Positions 33,646 to 41,991 of a DNA stretch of 51,968 nucleotides are shown here, one piece after another. The notes beneath the pieces are model-generated. The model was not told where the DNA came from. It made no database searches and saw only the letters and a list, made by a program, of their open reading frames with translations. How positions within the stretch are numbered: the first letter of the stretch is position 1; each line of letters starts with the position of its first letter. The DNA comes from Paenibacillus sp. USDA918EY (GTDB taxonomy: Bacteria > Bacillota > Bacilli > Paenibacillales > Paenibacillaceae): the NCBI RefSeq assembly GCF_009870825.1, contig NZ_WTWY01000027.1:1-51968 (forward strand). The letters run 5' to 3'. The position numbers were made by a program, and so were the translations under genes.

Positions 33646-34311
33646 GTGGCGACTATATTGGTAGTGGAAGATGAAAAACCGATCAATGACCTGATAACGA
33701 TGAATTTGAGGCTGGTTGGGCATCAGTTTTTTAAGGCTTTCGGCGGAATGGAAGTGCCGCCTATTTTAGAGCGGGAGAAAATTGATCTCATTTTATTGGA
33801 TGTGATGTTGCCTGAATTGGACGGCTTCGAACTGATGAGGCGAATTCGAAGCCTGAATATTCCGGTTATATTCATAACGGCCAAAGACTCTTTAGCTGAC
33901 CGTATTACCGGTTTTGAACTGGGCGCGGATGATTATATTATTAAACCTTTTGAAATTTTGGAGATGCTGGCCCGAATCAATGTGGTGCTGCGCCGGAGTA
34001 CCAAGGAGCAATCCACATTGATTATCGATGATGTCGAGATTCGTACGTTGGAGCGGCAGGTATATAAACTTGGTTGCGCCGTGGAGTTGACGGCAAGGGA
34101 ATTCGAATTGCTCGACGTTTTGATCCAAAACCGAAATATTGCGTTATCGAGGGAAAAGCTGCTGGAGCTGGCCTGGGGGTATGATTATGAAGGGGAAACC
34201 CGCACGGTCGATGTCCATATCCGGCAGCTGCGCAAAAAATTGGGATGGGAAGAGCGGATAAAAACCGTCTTCAAGCTTGGATACCGTCTGGAAGTGCCGG
34301 GTGAGCCATGA
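33646..34311 (+). CDS. OmpR/PhoB family response regulator
   Basis: A 221-residue two-component regulator. The receiver has the acidic pair EDE near residue 8, phospho-acceptor D52 in LLDVMLPELDG, T in FITAKDS and K in YIIKPFE. The winged-helix DNA-binding domain (about 125-218) ends in VDVHIRQLRKKLG and VFKLGYRLE. GTG at 33646 follows GGAGG by eight bases. It overlaps the kinase gene by four bases. The target genes are unknown; the secreted protein gene directly downstream is the most likely one. By eye the unit is richer in AT than its neighbours. Confidence 0.94.
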   Translation: MATILVVEDEKPINDLITMNLRLVGHQFFKAFGGMEVPPILEREKIDLILLDVMLPELDGFELMRRIRSLNIPVIFITAKDSLADRITGFELGADDYIIKPFEILEMLARINVVLRRSTKEQSTLIIDDVEIRTLERQVYKLGCAVELTAREFELLDVLIQNRNIALSREKLLELAWGYDYEGETRTVDVHIRQLRKKLGWEERIKTVFKLGYRLEVPGEP

Positions 34312-35708
34312 GATTTTGGCAGAAAACATTGTTGGTCGTGCTGATTTTGTTTATTGTGGCCCTCGATGTCAGCGTCATTATGATTATGCATAAAAGCTGG
34401 CGGCTTAATATGGAAAGGGAGATGCAGAGATCTTCCAATGAGCAGGCATTAATCGCCAACAACATCTATGAGAATTTAAACTCGATCAAATCGCGGGGCA
34501 TGACCATGAGCGGCGATGTATTGTTCGATGTAGCGCGCTCTTATGCAGATTATTATCTGAAGCAAAACATTTCCCTGCAATTGTGGGATCGGGAACAGCT
34601 TGTGTATGACGGGGCTTTAACGGCCGGGAAGCGGCAAGGCTTAGGTCAAACGAATACGGAGGAACAACATGCTCATGAAATTGTAACCTCGGGCGAGCTG
34701 CCTGCTCCGTATCAAGAATTGAAGCTGGTGTATAAACGGAATATTGAAGAACTGTACACCAGTCAAAAGGAATTGAACCGTTATTTTGTTTACGTTAATG
34801 CCATTGCCGGTCCGATTCTTGCTTTCTTGTTATATATTTTGATCCGTCAATTAACCAAACCTCTACGGCAGCTGTCCAGGACGACCCAAACGATCGCCGG
34901 CGGGAATTACAACGAGCGCGTAGCATTAAAAAAGAATGACGAGTTCGGGGAACTTGCGCAAAATTTCAACCAGATGGCGGAGGCCGTCGGAAGGCACGTC
35001 ACCGAGCTTTCTGCGATGGCGGAGGAAAAACAGCGTATCGTTGATAATCTGGCCCATGAATTGCGCACCCCTCTGACAAGCATGCAAGGTTTTGCGCAGT
35101 ATTTGAATTCAGCCCATATCAGCGAGGAGGAACGGATCACGGCGAGCGGGCACATCTGGAGCGAGACGCTCCGTTTGAAAAATTTAGCCTTCAAGCTGCT
35201 GGACTTGTCCGTTTTACGCCACCAGTCGGTAGAACGTATCCGTTTATCGGTGGATGAGCTGTTTCAATCTGTCCGGCAGATGGAACAGGGGAATCTAGAG
35301 CAAGCCGGCGTAAAGCTTGTCCTGCATAAGGCCATAGAGAGCGTATGGGGGGATCCAGACCTGCTTTCGTCGTTTCTGGTCAATTGTATCGACAATGCCA
35401 TTCATGCTTCGGCGGAAGGCTCCGAAATCCGTTTGTCGGCTTATAAACAAGATTCAGCGGCGGTGCTGGAAGTTCGGGATTTTGGCAAGGGAATGAGCGA
35501 AAGTCAGGCTCAGCGGGCATTTGAGCCGTTTTACCGGGCAGACAAGGCCCGCACGAGGGAACATGGCGGGGCCGGTTTGGGATTATCCATCTGCAAACAA
35601 ATAGCCGAGGCGCATCAGGCGCCATTATCCCTCGAATCCCGGGAAAATGAGGGGACCTGTATCCGCATCTTTTTACAACTCCATAACAACGAAGGCCTTA
35701 CTCGATAA
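34308..35708 (+). CDS. Sensor histidine kinase, partner of the upstream regulator
   Basis: A 466-residue kinase with two TM helices (about 7-27 and 158-180) around an extracellular sensor of about 130 residues, HAMP (about 180-232), HisKA with the phospho-acceptor near H250 (LAHELRTPLTSMQGFAQYL) and HATPase_c (NCIDNAIHA, DFGKGMS, GAGLGLS). The ATG overlaps the regulator's stop. The kinase is of the HPK1/ResE-like class and not of the intramembrane-sensing BceS type. Its signal cannot be read from the sequence. Confidence 0.93.
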   Translation: MRFWQKTLLVVLILFIVALDVSVIMIMHKSWRLNMEREMQRSSNEQALIANNIYENLNSIKSRGMTMSGDVLFDVARSYADYYLKQNISLQLWDREQLVYDGALTAGKRQGLGQTNTEEQHAHEIVTSGELPAPYQELKLVYKRNIEELYTSQKELNRYFVYVNAIAGPILAFLLYILIRQLTKPLRQLSRTTQTIAGGNYNERVALKKNDEFGELAQNFNQMAEAVGRHVTELSAMAEEKQRIVDNLAHELRTPLTSMQGFAQYLNSAHISEEERITASGHIWSETLRLKNLAFKLLDLSVLRHQSVERIRLSVDELFQSVRQMEQGNLEQAGVKLVLHKAIESVWGDPDLLSSFLVNCIDNAIHASAEGSEIRLSAYKQDSAAVLEVRDFGKGMSESQAQRAFEPFYRADKARTREHGGAGLGLSICKQIAEAHQAPLSLESRENEGTCIRIFLQLHNNEGLTR

Positions 35709-35766
35709 CATCCTTGGTTTAAAGTATGGATTGGCCGGGCCTGGCCCATAAATGGAGGTTATGCAG

Positions 35767-36873
35767 ATGAAAAACAAAACAAAAAATATTGTGTCGGCGC
35801 TTGCCTTTTGCGTCGTTTCCGGCGGTTTGCTTGCATTCAACGCGTATGCGGTCCCGAATATTGCAACGTTAACGCAAACCAAACCCGTTGTTCAACAGTC
35901 GTTTGCAGCGTCGGCAACGCAAGAGAAGCCGGTTGCAATTACGCTGGCAAGCAGCAAAGTTCCGGTGTTAAATGTAGAAGGGAAAGCCCCTGTCTCGACT
36001 GTGAACGATGAGCTGGAACGCACGATGACGGCTGAAGAGATGCAGCAAATATACAATTACATCGACAACAGCAAAGAGGTAGCGGAGAGTCGGAAAATGA
36101 GCGATCAAGAGATCAATCGGAGAAAAGCGTTGGAAGATCGATATGTCTATGACGGCGTCCGCCCCCAAAACAAGCTGCCTCTGAAACCAGGCGTTTCGAG
36201 CTTCTACTTTGACATAAGGAAAGATATTTGGATTTACCCTGACCGAGAGCTGACTGACGAAGAGCTGCTGCAGGCTATTGACTGGTCCTACCGAGTTGTC
36301 TTTGCTCAGTCCAAGAGGCTTCAAAGGCAGGAGCCAGGTGCGAAAGATATAGTAAAAGCAGAGGCATTGGCGATGGCCCGCGAAAGCGTGAGCAAGCTGT
36401 TTGATGCCGATATATCCAAAATGGAAGCGAGCGCCGCATTTAATAAATTTGGCCCGGAGCAAAAGGGAGAGTGGCTCGTCCATTTTCAGCCTTATAAAGT
36501 CCGCACACTGGAAGCAAACGGAAGTGCTTTTATGATGTATGATGTCATGATTGATGCATTGAGCGGGACAGTGATCGATACCACGATTATTAATTCGGCT
36601 TATAAAAGAACGCCGATTACATCCGTCATGAATAAGCAGATCAGACAAGATCCAAGCTGGATTGAAGCGGCCAAAGCCATTGTCGTCAAAAAACAGGGAG
36701 ACACGCGCCCCATTCAAAAATCAACAATTATACAAGATCAAGTATATGATCAGCGCGGCGTTGTAGCCGTATCCATCGAAATGAAAGGCGGAAGCTCCTA
36801 TACCGTGGAATTGCGTTATCCGGAAAAAACGTTGCGATGCCTGATTTACGAACCGGCGGCAAGCGGCAAATAA
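35767..36873 (+). CDS. Secreted protein of unknown function next to the two-component system
   Basis: The 368-residue protein begins with a signal peptide (MKNKTKNIVSALAFCVVSGGLLAFNAYA). The mature part is charged, mostly helical in the middle (ELTDEELLQAIDWSYRVVFAQSKRL), and has beta-rich segments such as WLVHFQPYKV and MMYDVMIDALSGTVIDTT. The latter recall PepSY-like repeats, which inhibit or sense extracytoplasmic proteases; this is a weak resemblance. ATG at 35767 is eight bases from GGAGG, which itself follows an upstream ATG at 35752. It probably forms an operon with the regulator and kinase. Confidence 0.82.
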   Translation: MKNKTKNIVSALAFCVVSGGLLAFNAYAVPNIATLTQTKPVVQQSFAASATQEKPVAITLASSKVPVLNVEGKAPVSTVNDELERTMTAEEMQQIYNYIDNSKEVAESRKMSDQEINRRKALEDRYVYDGVRPQNKLPLKPGVSSFYFDIRKDIWIYPDRELTDEELLQAIDWSYRVVFAQSKRLQRQEPGAKDIVKAEALAMARESVSKLFDADISKMEASAAFNKFGPEQKGEWLVHFQPYKVRTLEANGSAFMMYDVMIDALSGTVIDTTIINSAYKRTPITSVMNKQIRQDPSWIEAAKAIVVKKQGDTRPIQKSTIIQDQVYDQRGVVAVSIEMKGGSSYTVELRYPEKTLRCLIYEPAASGK

Positions 36874-36893
36874 ACTGAACGGCATGAAGCAAG

Positions 36894-36944
36894 GAAGGCT
36901 GTCCTCAGCCCGGTTTACGGGACGGGAAGACAGCCTTCTTTTTT
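36894..36944 (+). terminator. Terminator after the two-component unit
   Basis: GAAGGCTGTC (36894-36903) pairs with GACAGCCTTC (36929-36938), with an inner CCCG/CGGG, followed by six T. Confidence 0.92.
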
Positions 36945-37027
36945 AGGATGCAAGACATCCATGCCTCACTTGCATCGATAGAGCCTCTTTTGGCTTTCAG
37001 CCAAAACGAACGGTGTGGCATTTCGTA

Positions 37028-38188
37028 TTATGGTTTGGGCTTTTTTTTCTTCATGCCTTCCTTCAGCAGCTTCAGCGCATTGACCTCCAGCCCTTCGACG
37101 GGGCGGCGTTGACCTTTACGGCTTTTGATAGGGGTGGCCGTTTGCTGCAGCAGCGCTTTGATCTCGTCTGGCATTAAATCCGGGTTTTGGGCAAGCAAAA
37201 GCGCAATCGCCCCGCTTACATGGGATGTGGCCATGGACGTGCCGCTCATCTCATGGTATTTCCCTTGAGTCCAGGAGGAGATGATTTTGTCTCCAGGCGC
37301 ATAAATGTCAATGAACTCGCCCCTGTTGCTGAAGCTGGCGATCCGCCGGTGGCGGTCGGTTGCCCCAACGGAGATGGTTTGCGGATATTTGGCCGGATAG
37401 TCGATATTGCGCCGCTTCGAGTCATTGCCGGAAGAAGCGATGATCGATATGCCGGATACGTAGGCTTTGTTGACAATTTCGAGCAATGCCTTGCTGCGTG
37501 TTTTCATGCCGAAGCTCATGTTGATAATGTGCATTCGGTTTCGTATGCACCAGTCGATGCCCTGGATGATGTCGGACACGTAAGCCGAACCGTTATGGTC
37601 AAAGGCTTTGACCGGATAAATGGTTGCCCTCGGCGCGACGCCGATCATGCCTTCCGTGCTGTTGGCGGCAGCGATGGTGCCGGCGATATGGGTTCCATGC
37701 CCGTTGTCATCGAATGGCAGCATATGTCTGTTCAGCAGATTGATGCCTTTGGCGAGCGACCCTCGCAGGTCCGGATGATAATAATCCGCGCCGGTGTCGA
37801 TGACGCCGATTTTGATCCGGTATCCGGTGGAGGTGGACCAGGCTTTGGGGGCCTGGATCTGCTTGACGCCATAAGGAATGCCCGGGCCTTGGCTGGTTTT
37901 GTTCGCCAGCGTATGGACTTGGACCAGGCTGTCCTCTTCGATCAGAATGTCGTTTTTATAAGGATCCAGATGTTTTGCGCTGCCGGACAGGGGTGTCAGA
38001 ACCGCTTTAAGCGCACGGGATGTCGGCAGGTCTGGCCAATCGGGATGAAGGGCTTTTAACTCCTGCAATGTTAGTTCAAATGCATCATAATGCCGGGGAT
38101 CGGCGAAGGTAATGATCCGTTTCGCTCCGGACGGTGCGGGACTCTCCATGTCTTCAAGCAGCATCTGTATCAATCCGGTGTAGTCCAT
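37028..38188 (-). CDS. Subtilisin-like serine protease without signal peptide
   Basis: The S8 catalytic triad is complete: Asp in IGVIDTGADYYHPDL, His in DDNGHGTHIAGTIAA, Ser in EMSGTSMATSHVSGA; the oxyanion asparagine is in SSGND. The 386-residue protein has no signal peptide or TM helix. It has an unusual N-terminal part of about 105 residues ahead of the catalytic domain that may be an I9-like propeptide (KRIITFADPRHYDAFELTLQELKAL). The C-terminus is very basic (EGMKKKKPKP). GAGGGGG lies about ten bases before the ATG. It probably acts in the cytoplasm, in the forespore, or by export through an unknown route. Confidence 0.9.
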   Translation of the reverse strand: MDYTGLIQMLLEDMESPAPSGAKRIITFADPRHYDAFELTLQELKALHPDWPDLPTSRALKAVLTPLSGSAKHLDPYKNDILIEEDSLVQVHTLANKTSQGPGIPYGVKQIQAPKAWSTSTGYRIKIGVIDTGADYYHPDLRGSLAKGINLLNRHMLPFDDNGHGTHIAGTIAAANSTEGMIGVAPRATIYPVKAFDHNGSAYVSDIIQGIDWCIRNRMHIINMSFGMKTRSKALLEIVNKAYVSGISIIASSGNDSKRRNIDYPAKYPQTISVGATDRHRRIASFSNRGEFIDIYAPGDKIISSWTQGKYHEMSGTSMATSHVSGAIALLLAQNPDLMPDEIKALLQQTATPIKSRKGQRRPVEGLEVNALKLLKEGMKKKKPKP

Positions 38189-38706
38189 ATTGGGCAGTCC
38201 CCCTCATAATGAACCCTGCTTTTGCATTGTATGTGGGAGGGCGCCGCTTCGAGTGGGAACTTGCCCTTGTTTGCTCATAAGAATCGATAATTTTTTGCGA
38301 AAATCGTCCGAAGCTTGTCGGTGGAAGGGGAGACCCAAGTCGGTGCGGAGCGATCTTTTGGAAAAGGAACGAGTGTAAACGTTTTTTGCGTAAATAGGCC
38401 CCGCCCTCAATGGCAAAACAAACCTCTGGACATAAAATAAATGGAAGAGACTTCAGGGCTCTTTCAAAATTCCCGGCAGGGAAAGCCATGTCCGGGCGGA
38501 TACAGTCAAAGGGCAGGGGTGACCCTGCCTTTTTCCATTCACGCAAAGCCCCGAAATTCCCGGATAAAAACTTGCAATTTGTTTATAAATAGGTTTTACT
38601 TAGTTTTGATAATGGATATGTTGTTATAAAGCAGGATGTTATACGGGCTGAACAACTTCAAGATTTCCGTATAAGTTGAACATTGCGTGAGAGGAAGTGT
38701 CCGTTA
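38189..38706. other. Noncoding 0.5 kb before rpoE
   Basis: No credible gene is seen on either strand; open frames here lack binding sites and family features. The stretch contains several G-rich and complementary blocks (for example CCCGGCAGGGAAAGCC and CCGGGCGG) and an orphan terminator-like hairpin at 38508-38537. I could not match it to a named riboswitch. No strong promoter was identified for rpoE. Confidence 0.5.
38508..38537 (+). terminator. Orphan terminator-like hairpin upstream of rpoE
   Basis: AAAGGGCAGGG pairs with CCCTGCCTTT around GTGA, followed by TTTTT. No forward gene precedes it within 1.6 kb, so it may end a small RNA or act as an attenuator in a long leader. Confidence 0.7.
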
Positions 38707-39267
38707 GTGAGTAACTCACTCCAATTAAAGCTGGACCCTGAAAAAATCAGGGAAATGCCATTGGTGGATTTGGCCTTTGCCGTTTTGAAGGCAGCGAATA
38801 CGCCATTTTATTACCTCGACTTGATGAAAGAGGTTGCCAAGCTTCGCGGCTTGACGGAAGAAGAAATCAAAGAAACCGTTGCGCAGCTATATACAGAAAT
38901 TAACATCGACGGCCGATTTGCATGCGTTGGCACCAACCTTTGGGGGCTGAAACGCTGGTATCCGATCGACCGTTCGGAGGATCCGATCTCGAGCTCGAAA
39001 CGTCCGCGCATCATTAACGATGACGACGACGAGGATGAGGACGACGAATTCGTCGATGAGGACGACAGCTTCAGTCCGGACGACAGCGACGAAGATTTCG
39101 ACCGCATTGACGAAGATCATGACGATATTTACTCCGACGACGATTCCGACGACGACCTTGAGGACGAAGGCATCATCGAAGACGAAGAGCTGGAAGATGA
39201 AGACGAAGACCTCGAAGAAGAGGATGAGGATCTGGGCGACGAGTCGGAAGACGACGATAAATATTAA
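38707..39267 (+). CDS. rpoE: RNA polymerase delta subunit
   Basis: The delta subunit modulates promoter complex stability and RNA polymerase recycling in Firmicutes. The 186-residue protein has an N-terminal HARE-HTH domain (about 8-85) followed by a disordered C-terminal tail almost entirely of Asp, Glu and Ser from about 100 onward. The start is GTG at 38707, nine bases from GAGAGGAAG; the longer frame begins upstream of that site. It sits before pyrG, as in B. subtilis. Confidence 0.97.
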   Translation: MSNSLQLKLDPEKIREMPLVDLAFAVLKAANTPFYYLDLMKEVAKLRGLTEEEIKETVAQLYTEINIDGRFACVGTNLWGLKRWYPIDRSEDPISSSKRPRIINDDDDEDEDDEFVDEDDSFSPDDSDEDFDRIDEDHDDIYSDDDSDDDLEDEGIIEDEELEDEDEDLEEEDEDLGDESEDDDKY

Positions 39268-39285
39268 TCCGTTTGCCATTCTCTC

Positions 39286-39314
39286 TTGACAGGGGACAAG
39301 GCAACGAGTAAACT
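39286..39314 (+). promoter_or_regulatory. Sigma-A promoter of pyrG with GGGC start
   Basis: TTGACA (39286-39291), 17 bases, TAAACT (39309-39314). Seven bases further, the predicted first transcribed bases are GGGCTT (from 39322), the start needed for CTP-sensed reiterative G addition. Confidence 0.85.
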
Positions 39315-39321
39315 ATTGCAT

Positions 39322-39393
39322 GGGCTTATGATTGAGATTCAAATATGCGTAAAATAATAAAAAGTGCCCCGTCCTACGGGTGTCACTTTTTTT
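39322..39393 (+). promoter_or_regulatory. pyrG attenuation leader (reiterative transcription type)
   Basis: The transcript is predicted to start with GGGC (39322-39325) and ends in an intrinsic terminator (AAAAAGTG 39359-39366 with CACTTTTT, inner CCCGT/ACGGG) about 70 bases later. In B. subtilis low CTP causes stuttering that adds extra G at the 5' end, and the poly-G pairs with a C-rich strand of the terminator to prevent termination. Here the stem carries CCCC (39367-39370) at a suitable place, so the mechanism fits. Confidence 0.8.
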
Positions 39394-39654
39394 GTTTTTA
39401 AGAGGCAAAACGGGCCGCGTTTTAAGCTGTTTTGCTTCCATAGAATGGACTCGCTCGTTAAAAGTTCACTCTATATAGATGCCGGATTACCTCACTGTGC
39501 CATTTGATTTCAAATGGCGCATTGTTGTTCAAGCGGACGGTAAAGGCAATATTCCCGGCGCGGCCGTTTTTCGGGTGGAAATCATGAAAAAGGGTTACGC
39601 TAAACATCATATGTCGCCTGAATTTACTGGAACTTTAATAGGAGGGTTTTTATA
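39394..39654 (+). other. Distal part of the pyrG leader
   Basis: Noncoding apart from a 23-codon open frame (39584-39655, beginning MKKGYAKHH) that overlaps the pyrG start. A perfect hairpin GCCATTTG-ATTT-CAAATGGC (39499-39518) lacks a following T-run. Functions are unknown. Confidence 0.5.
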
Positions 39655-41259
39655 GTGACAAAGTACATTTTTGTGACGGGCGGGGTTGTGTCATCCCTGG
39701 GTAAAGGGATTACTGCGGCTTCTCTGGGCAGACTGCTGAAAAACAGAGGATTAAAGGTTACGATCCAGAAATTCGATCCTTATTTGAACGTGGATCCGGG
39801 AACCATGAGTCCGTACCAGCACGGTGAAGTGTTCGTCACCGACGACGGAGCCGAGACGGACCTCGATTTGGGGCACTATGAGCGTTTTATCGACATCAAC
39901 CTGTCCAAGAACAGCAACGTCACGACAGGCAAAGTATATTCTTCCGTTATCAGCAAGGAACGCCGCGGCGAATACTTGGGCGGTACCGTGCAGGTTATTC
40001 CTCATATTACGAATGAAATCAAAGAACGCGTATTCCGCGCCGGCCGCGAAGCGGGATCGGACGTCGTTATTACGGAAATCGGCGGTACGGTAGGCGACAT
40101 TGAAAGCTTGCCGTTCCTGGAAGCCATCCGTCAAATCAAAAGCGAAATCGGACGCGAAAACGTCATGTACATCCATGTGACGCTGATTCCTTACATTAAA
40201 GCTGCCGGCGAAGTGAAAACGAAGCCGACCCAGCACAGCGTGAAGGAGCTCCGCAGCATCGGGATCCAGCCGAACGTCATCGTTTGCCGCACCGAGCATG
40301 AATTGTCCGCCGACATGAAGGCCAAAATCGCCCTCTTCTGCGATATCGACGAAAGCGCGGTCGTGGAGTGCCGCGATGCGTCCACGTTGTACGAAGTTCC
40401 GCTGAATTTGCGCGACGAAGGTTTGGACGAAATCGTGGTCAACTACTTGAAGCTGACGACGCCGAAACCGGACATGACCGAATGGGAAAGCCTCGTCGAC
40501 CGGATCAACAAGCTGGAAAAAACGGTGGAAATCGCAATCGTCGGCAAATACGTCGCTCTTCACGACGCTTATTTGAGCGTGGTCGAATCGCTCTCCCATG
40601 CCGGTTTTGAAGCAAACTCCGACGTCAAAATCCGTTGGGTCAACGCGGAAGAAGTCACCGACCAGAACGTGGAAGAACTGTTGGGCGGAATAGGCGGCAT
40701 TCTCGTTCCGGGCGGATTCGGAGACCGCGGCATCGAAGGGAAAGTTTCCGCCATTCGTTATGCGCGCGAGAAGCAAATTCCGTTCTTCGGCATCTGCCTC
40801 GGCATGCAGGTATCGGTTATCGAATATGCGCGCTCCGTGCTGGGCATGGATGACGCCAACAGCTCGGAAATCAACCCGGCTACGCCGTATCCGGTCATCG
40901 ACCTTTTGCCGGAGCAAAAGGATATCGAGGATCTGGGCGGCACGATGCGCCTTGGCCTGTATCCGTGCAAGCTCGCCGAGGGTTCCCTGGCGATGAACTG
41001 CTACAATGACGAGCTCGTGTACGAAAGACACCGTCACCGTTACGAATTCAACAACCAATACCGCGAAGCGATCGAAAAAGCAGGCCTGCGCATTTCCGGC
41101 ACCTCCCCGGACGGCCGCTTGGTCGAAATCGTGGAACTTCCGGACCATCCGTGGTTTTTGGCCGTGCAATTCCATCCGGAATTCACTTCCCGCCCGAACC
41201 GTCCGCAGCCGTTGTTCCGCGAATTCGTCAAAGCATCGATTGCGCATAAAACGATATAA
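39655..41259 (+). CDS. pyrG: CTP synthase
   Basis: PyrG aminates UTP to CTP using glutamine and ATP. The 534-residue protein has the synthase domain (KYIFVTGGVVSSLGKGI with its P-loop, KFDPYLNVDPGTMSP) and a C-terminal class I glutamine amidotransferase with nucleophile Cys near residue 381 (FFGICLGMQ) and the His-Glu pair in FHPEFTSRP. The start is GTG, eight bases after AGGAGGG. Expression is probably set by CTP through the attenuator in its leader. Confidence 0.98.
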   Translation: MTKYIFVTGGVVSSLGKGITAASLGRLLKNRGLKVTIQKFDPYLNVDPGTMSPYQHGEVFVTDDGAETDLDLGHYERFIDINLSKNSNVTTGKVYSSVISKERRGEYLGGTVQVIPHITNEIKERVFRAGREAGSDVVITEIGGTVGDIESLPFLEAIRQIKSEIGRENVMYIHVTLIPYIKAAGEVKTKPTQHSVKELRSIGIQPNVIVCRTEHELSADMKAKIALFCDIDESAVVECRDASTLYEVPLNLRDEGLDEIVVNYLKLTTPKPDMTEWESLVDRINKLEKTVEIAIVGKYVALHDAYLSVVESLSHAGFEANSDVKIRWVNAEEVTDQNVEELLGGIGGILVPGGFGDRGIEGKVSAIRYAREKQIPFFGICLGMQVSVIEYARSVLGMDDANSSEINPATPYPVIDLLPEQKDIEDLGGTMRLGLYPCKLAEGSLAMNCYNDELVYERHRHRYEFNNQYREAIEKAGLRISGTSPDGRLVEIVELPDHPWFLAVQFHPEFTSRPNRPQPLFREFVKASIAHKTI

Positions 41260-41277
41260 TCCGCCATTTGAAAAAAC

Positions 41278-41299
41278 GGACCTTTACAGGTCCTTTTTT
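41278..41299 (+). terminator. Terminator of pyrG
   Basis: GGACCT (41278-41283) pairs with AGGTCC (41288-41293), followed by six T. Confidence 0.88.
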
Positions 41300-41314
41300 C
41301 ATTTTTGCGCAGAG

Positions 41315-41341
41315 GCAGGAATTCGTAACCAGAGGGCGAAT
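41315..41341 (+). promoter_or_regulatory. Sigma-H promoter of spo0F
   Basis: GCAGGAATT (41315-41323), 11 bases and GGCGAAT (41335-41341) match the sigma-H consensus RNAGGAWWW-N11/12-RNNGAAT exactly. The predicted start is near 41349. spo0F is under sigma-H in B. subtilis. I found no clear Spo0A box (TTTGTCGAA-like) nearby. Confidence 0.8.
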
Positions 41342-41433
41342 AACATAAACTGGATATATGGCGTGCTAATTTAGGAAATCGATGGGAATTGTAGATAGGC
41401 AGGGTCAGGCTGATGTTGGGAGGTTTGCCAAAA

Positions 41434-41817
41434 GTGGACAAGAAGAAAGTGTTGATTGTCGATGACCAGAACGGAATACGCATTTTATTAATGGAAGTGT
41501 TCAACAGCGAAGGTTATACGACGTATCAGGCGGCGAACGGCAAGATCGCGCTGGAGATCGTAGAAAACGATGCGCCCGATCTGGTGTTGCTCGACATGAA
41601 AATCCCGGGGATGGACGGACTGGAAATTTTGAAGCATATCAAGGAAATGAACCCCGCCATCAAAGTGATCATGATGACCGCCTACGGCGAGCTCGACATG
41701 ATCAAGGAAGCGACCGAGCTGGGAGCTTTGATGCATTTTACCAAGCCGTTCGACATCGATGAAATGCGGGTTGCGGTAAACATGCAGCTGAAACACAATC
41801 CTGTTCAATCCGGGTAA
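41434..41817 (+). CDS. spo0F: Sporulation phosphorelay response regulator Spo0F
   Basis: Spo0F is a single-domain receiver that takes phosphate from sporulation kinases and passes it to Spo0B. This 127-residue protein matches the B. subtilis protein throughout, with the acidic pair DD at 10-11, D54 in LVLLDMKIPGMDG, the TAYGELDMI loop and the lysine in FTKPFDIDEMR. Start is GTG at 41434, ten bases after GGGAGG. The orphan kinase at 10232 has the HisKA type expected to use it. Confidence 0.97.
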   Translation: MDKKKVLIVDDQNGIRILLMEVFNSEGYTTYQAANGKIALEIVENDAPDLVLLDMKIPGMDGLEILKHIKEMNPAIKVIMMTAYGELDMIKEATELGALMHFTKPFDIDEMRVAVNMQLKHNPVQSG

Positions 41818-41824
41818 CGGGAGA

Positions 41825-41853
41825 GGATTCTGCTTAGGCAGAATTCTTTTTTT
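41825..41853 (+). terminator. Terminator of spo0F
   Basis: GGATTCTGC pairs with GCAGAATTC around TTAG, followed by seven T. Confidence 0.88.
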
Positions 41854-41896
41854 GCCTTCGTCTATCAAGGGGTACGGGTTATTTTCAAATGCTTGT

Positions 41897-41925
41897 TTAG
41901 CATTTGTAACATGATGTGGTATAAT
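41897..41925 (+). promoter_or_regulatory. Sigma-A promoter of fba
   Basis: TTAGCA (41897-41902), 17 bases and a perfect TATAAT (41920-41925) with a TG one base upstream. Confidence 0.8.
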
Positions 41926-41991
41926 AATCCCGAATAAGAGAAGTCGGCTTTAAACCATAGACAAAACGATGACTTTAGGAGGATTGAAACC

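Noticed and set aside
38540..38580. c-di-GMP (GEMM) riboswitch suggested by ACGCAAAGCC
   Set aside because: The partner block GGCAAACC and the conserved helices are missing and a terminator lies directly upstream.
39751..41247. Reverse-strand open frame of 498 codons opposite pyrG
   Set aside because: Antisense to a highly conserved enzyme, with no family features or ribosome binding site.
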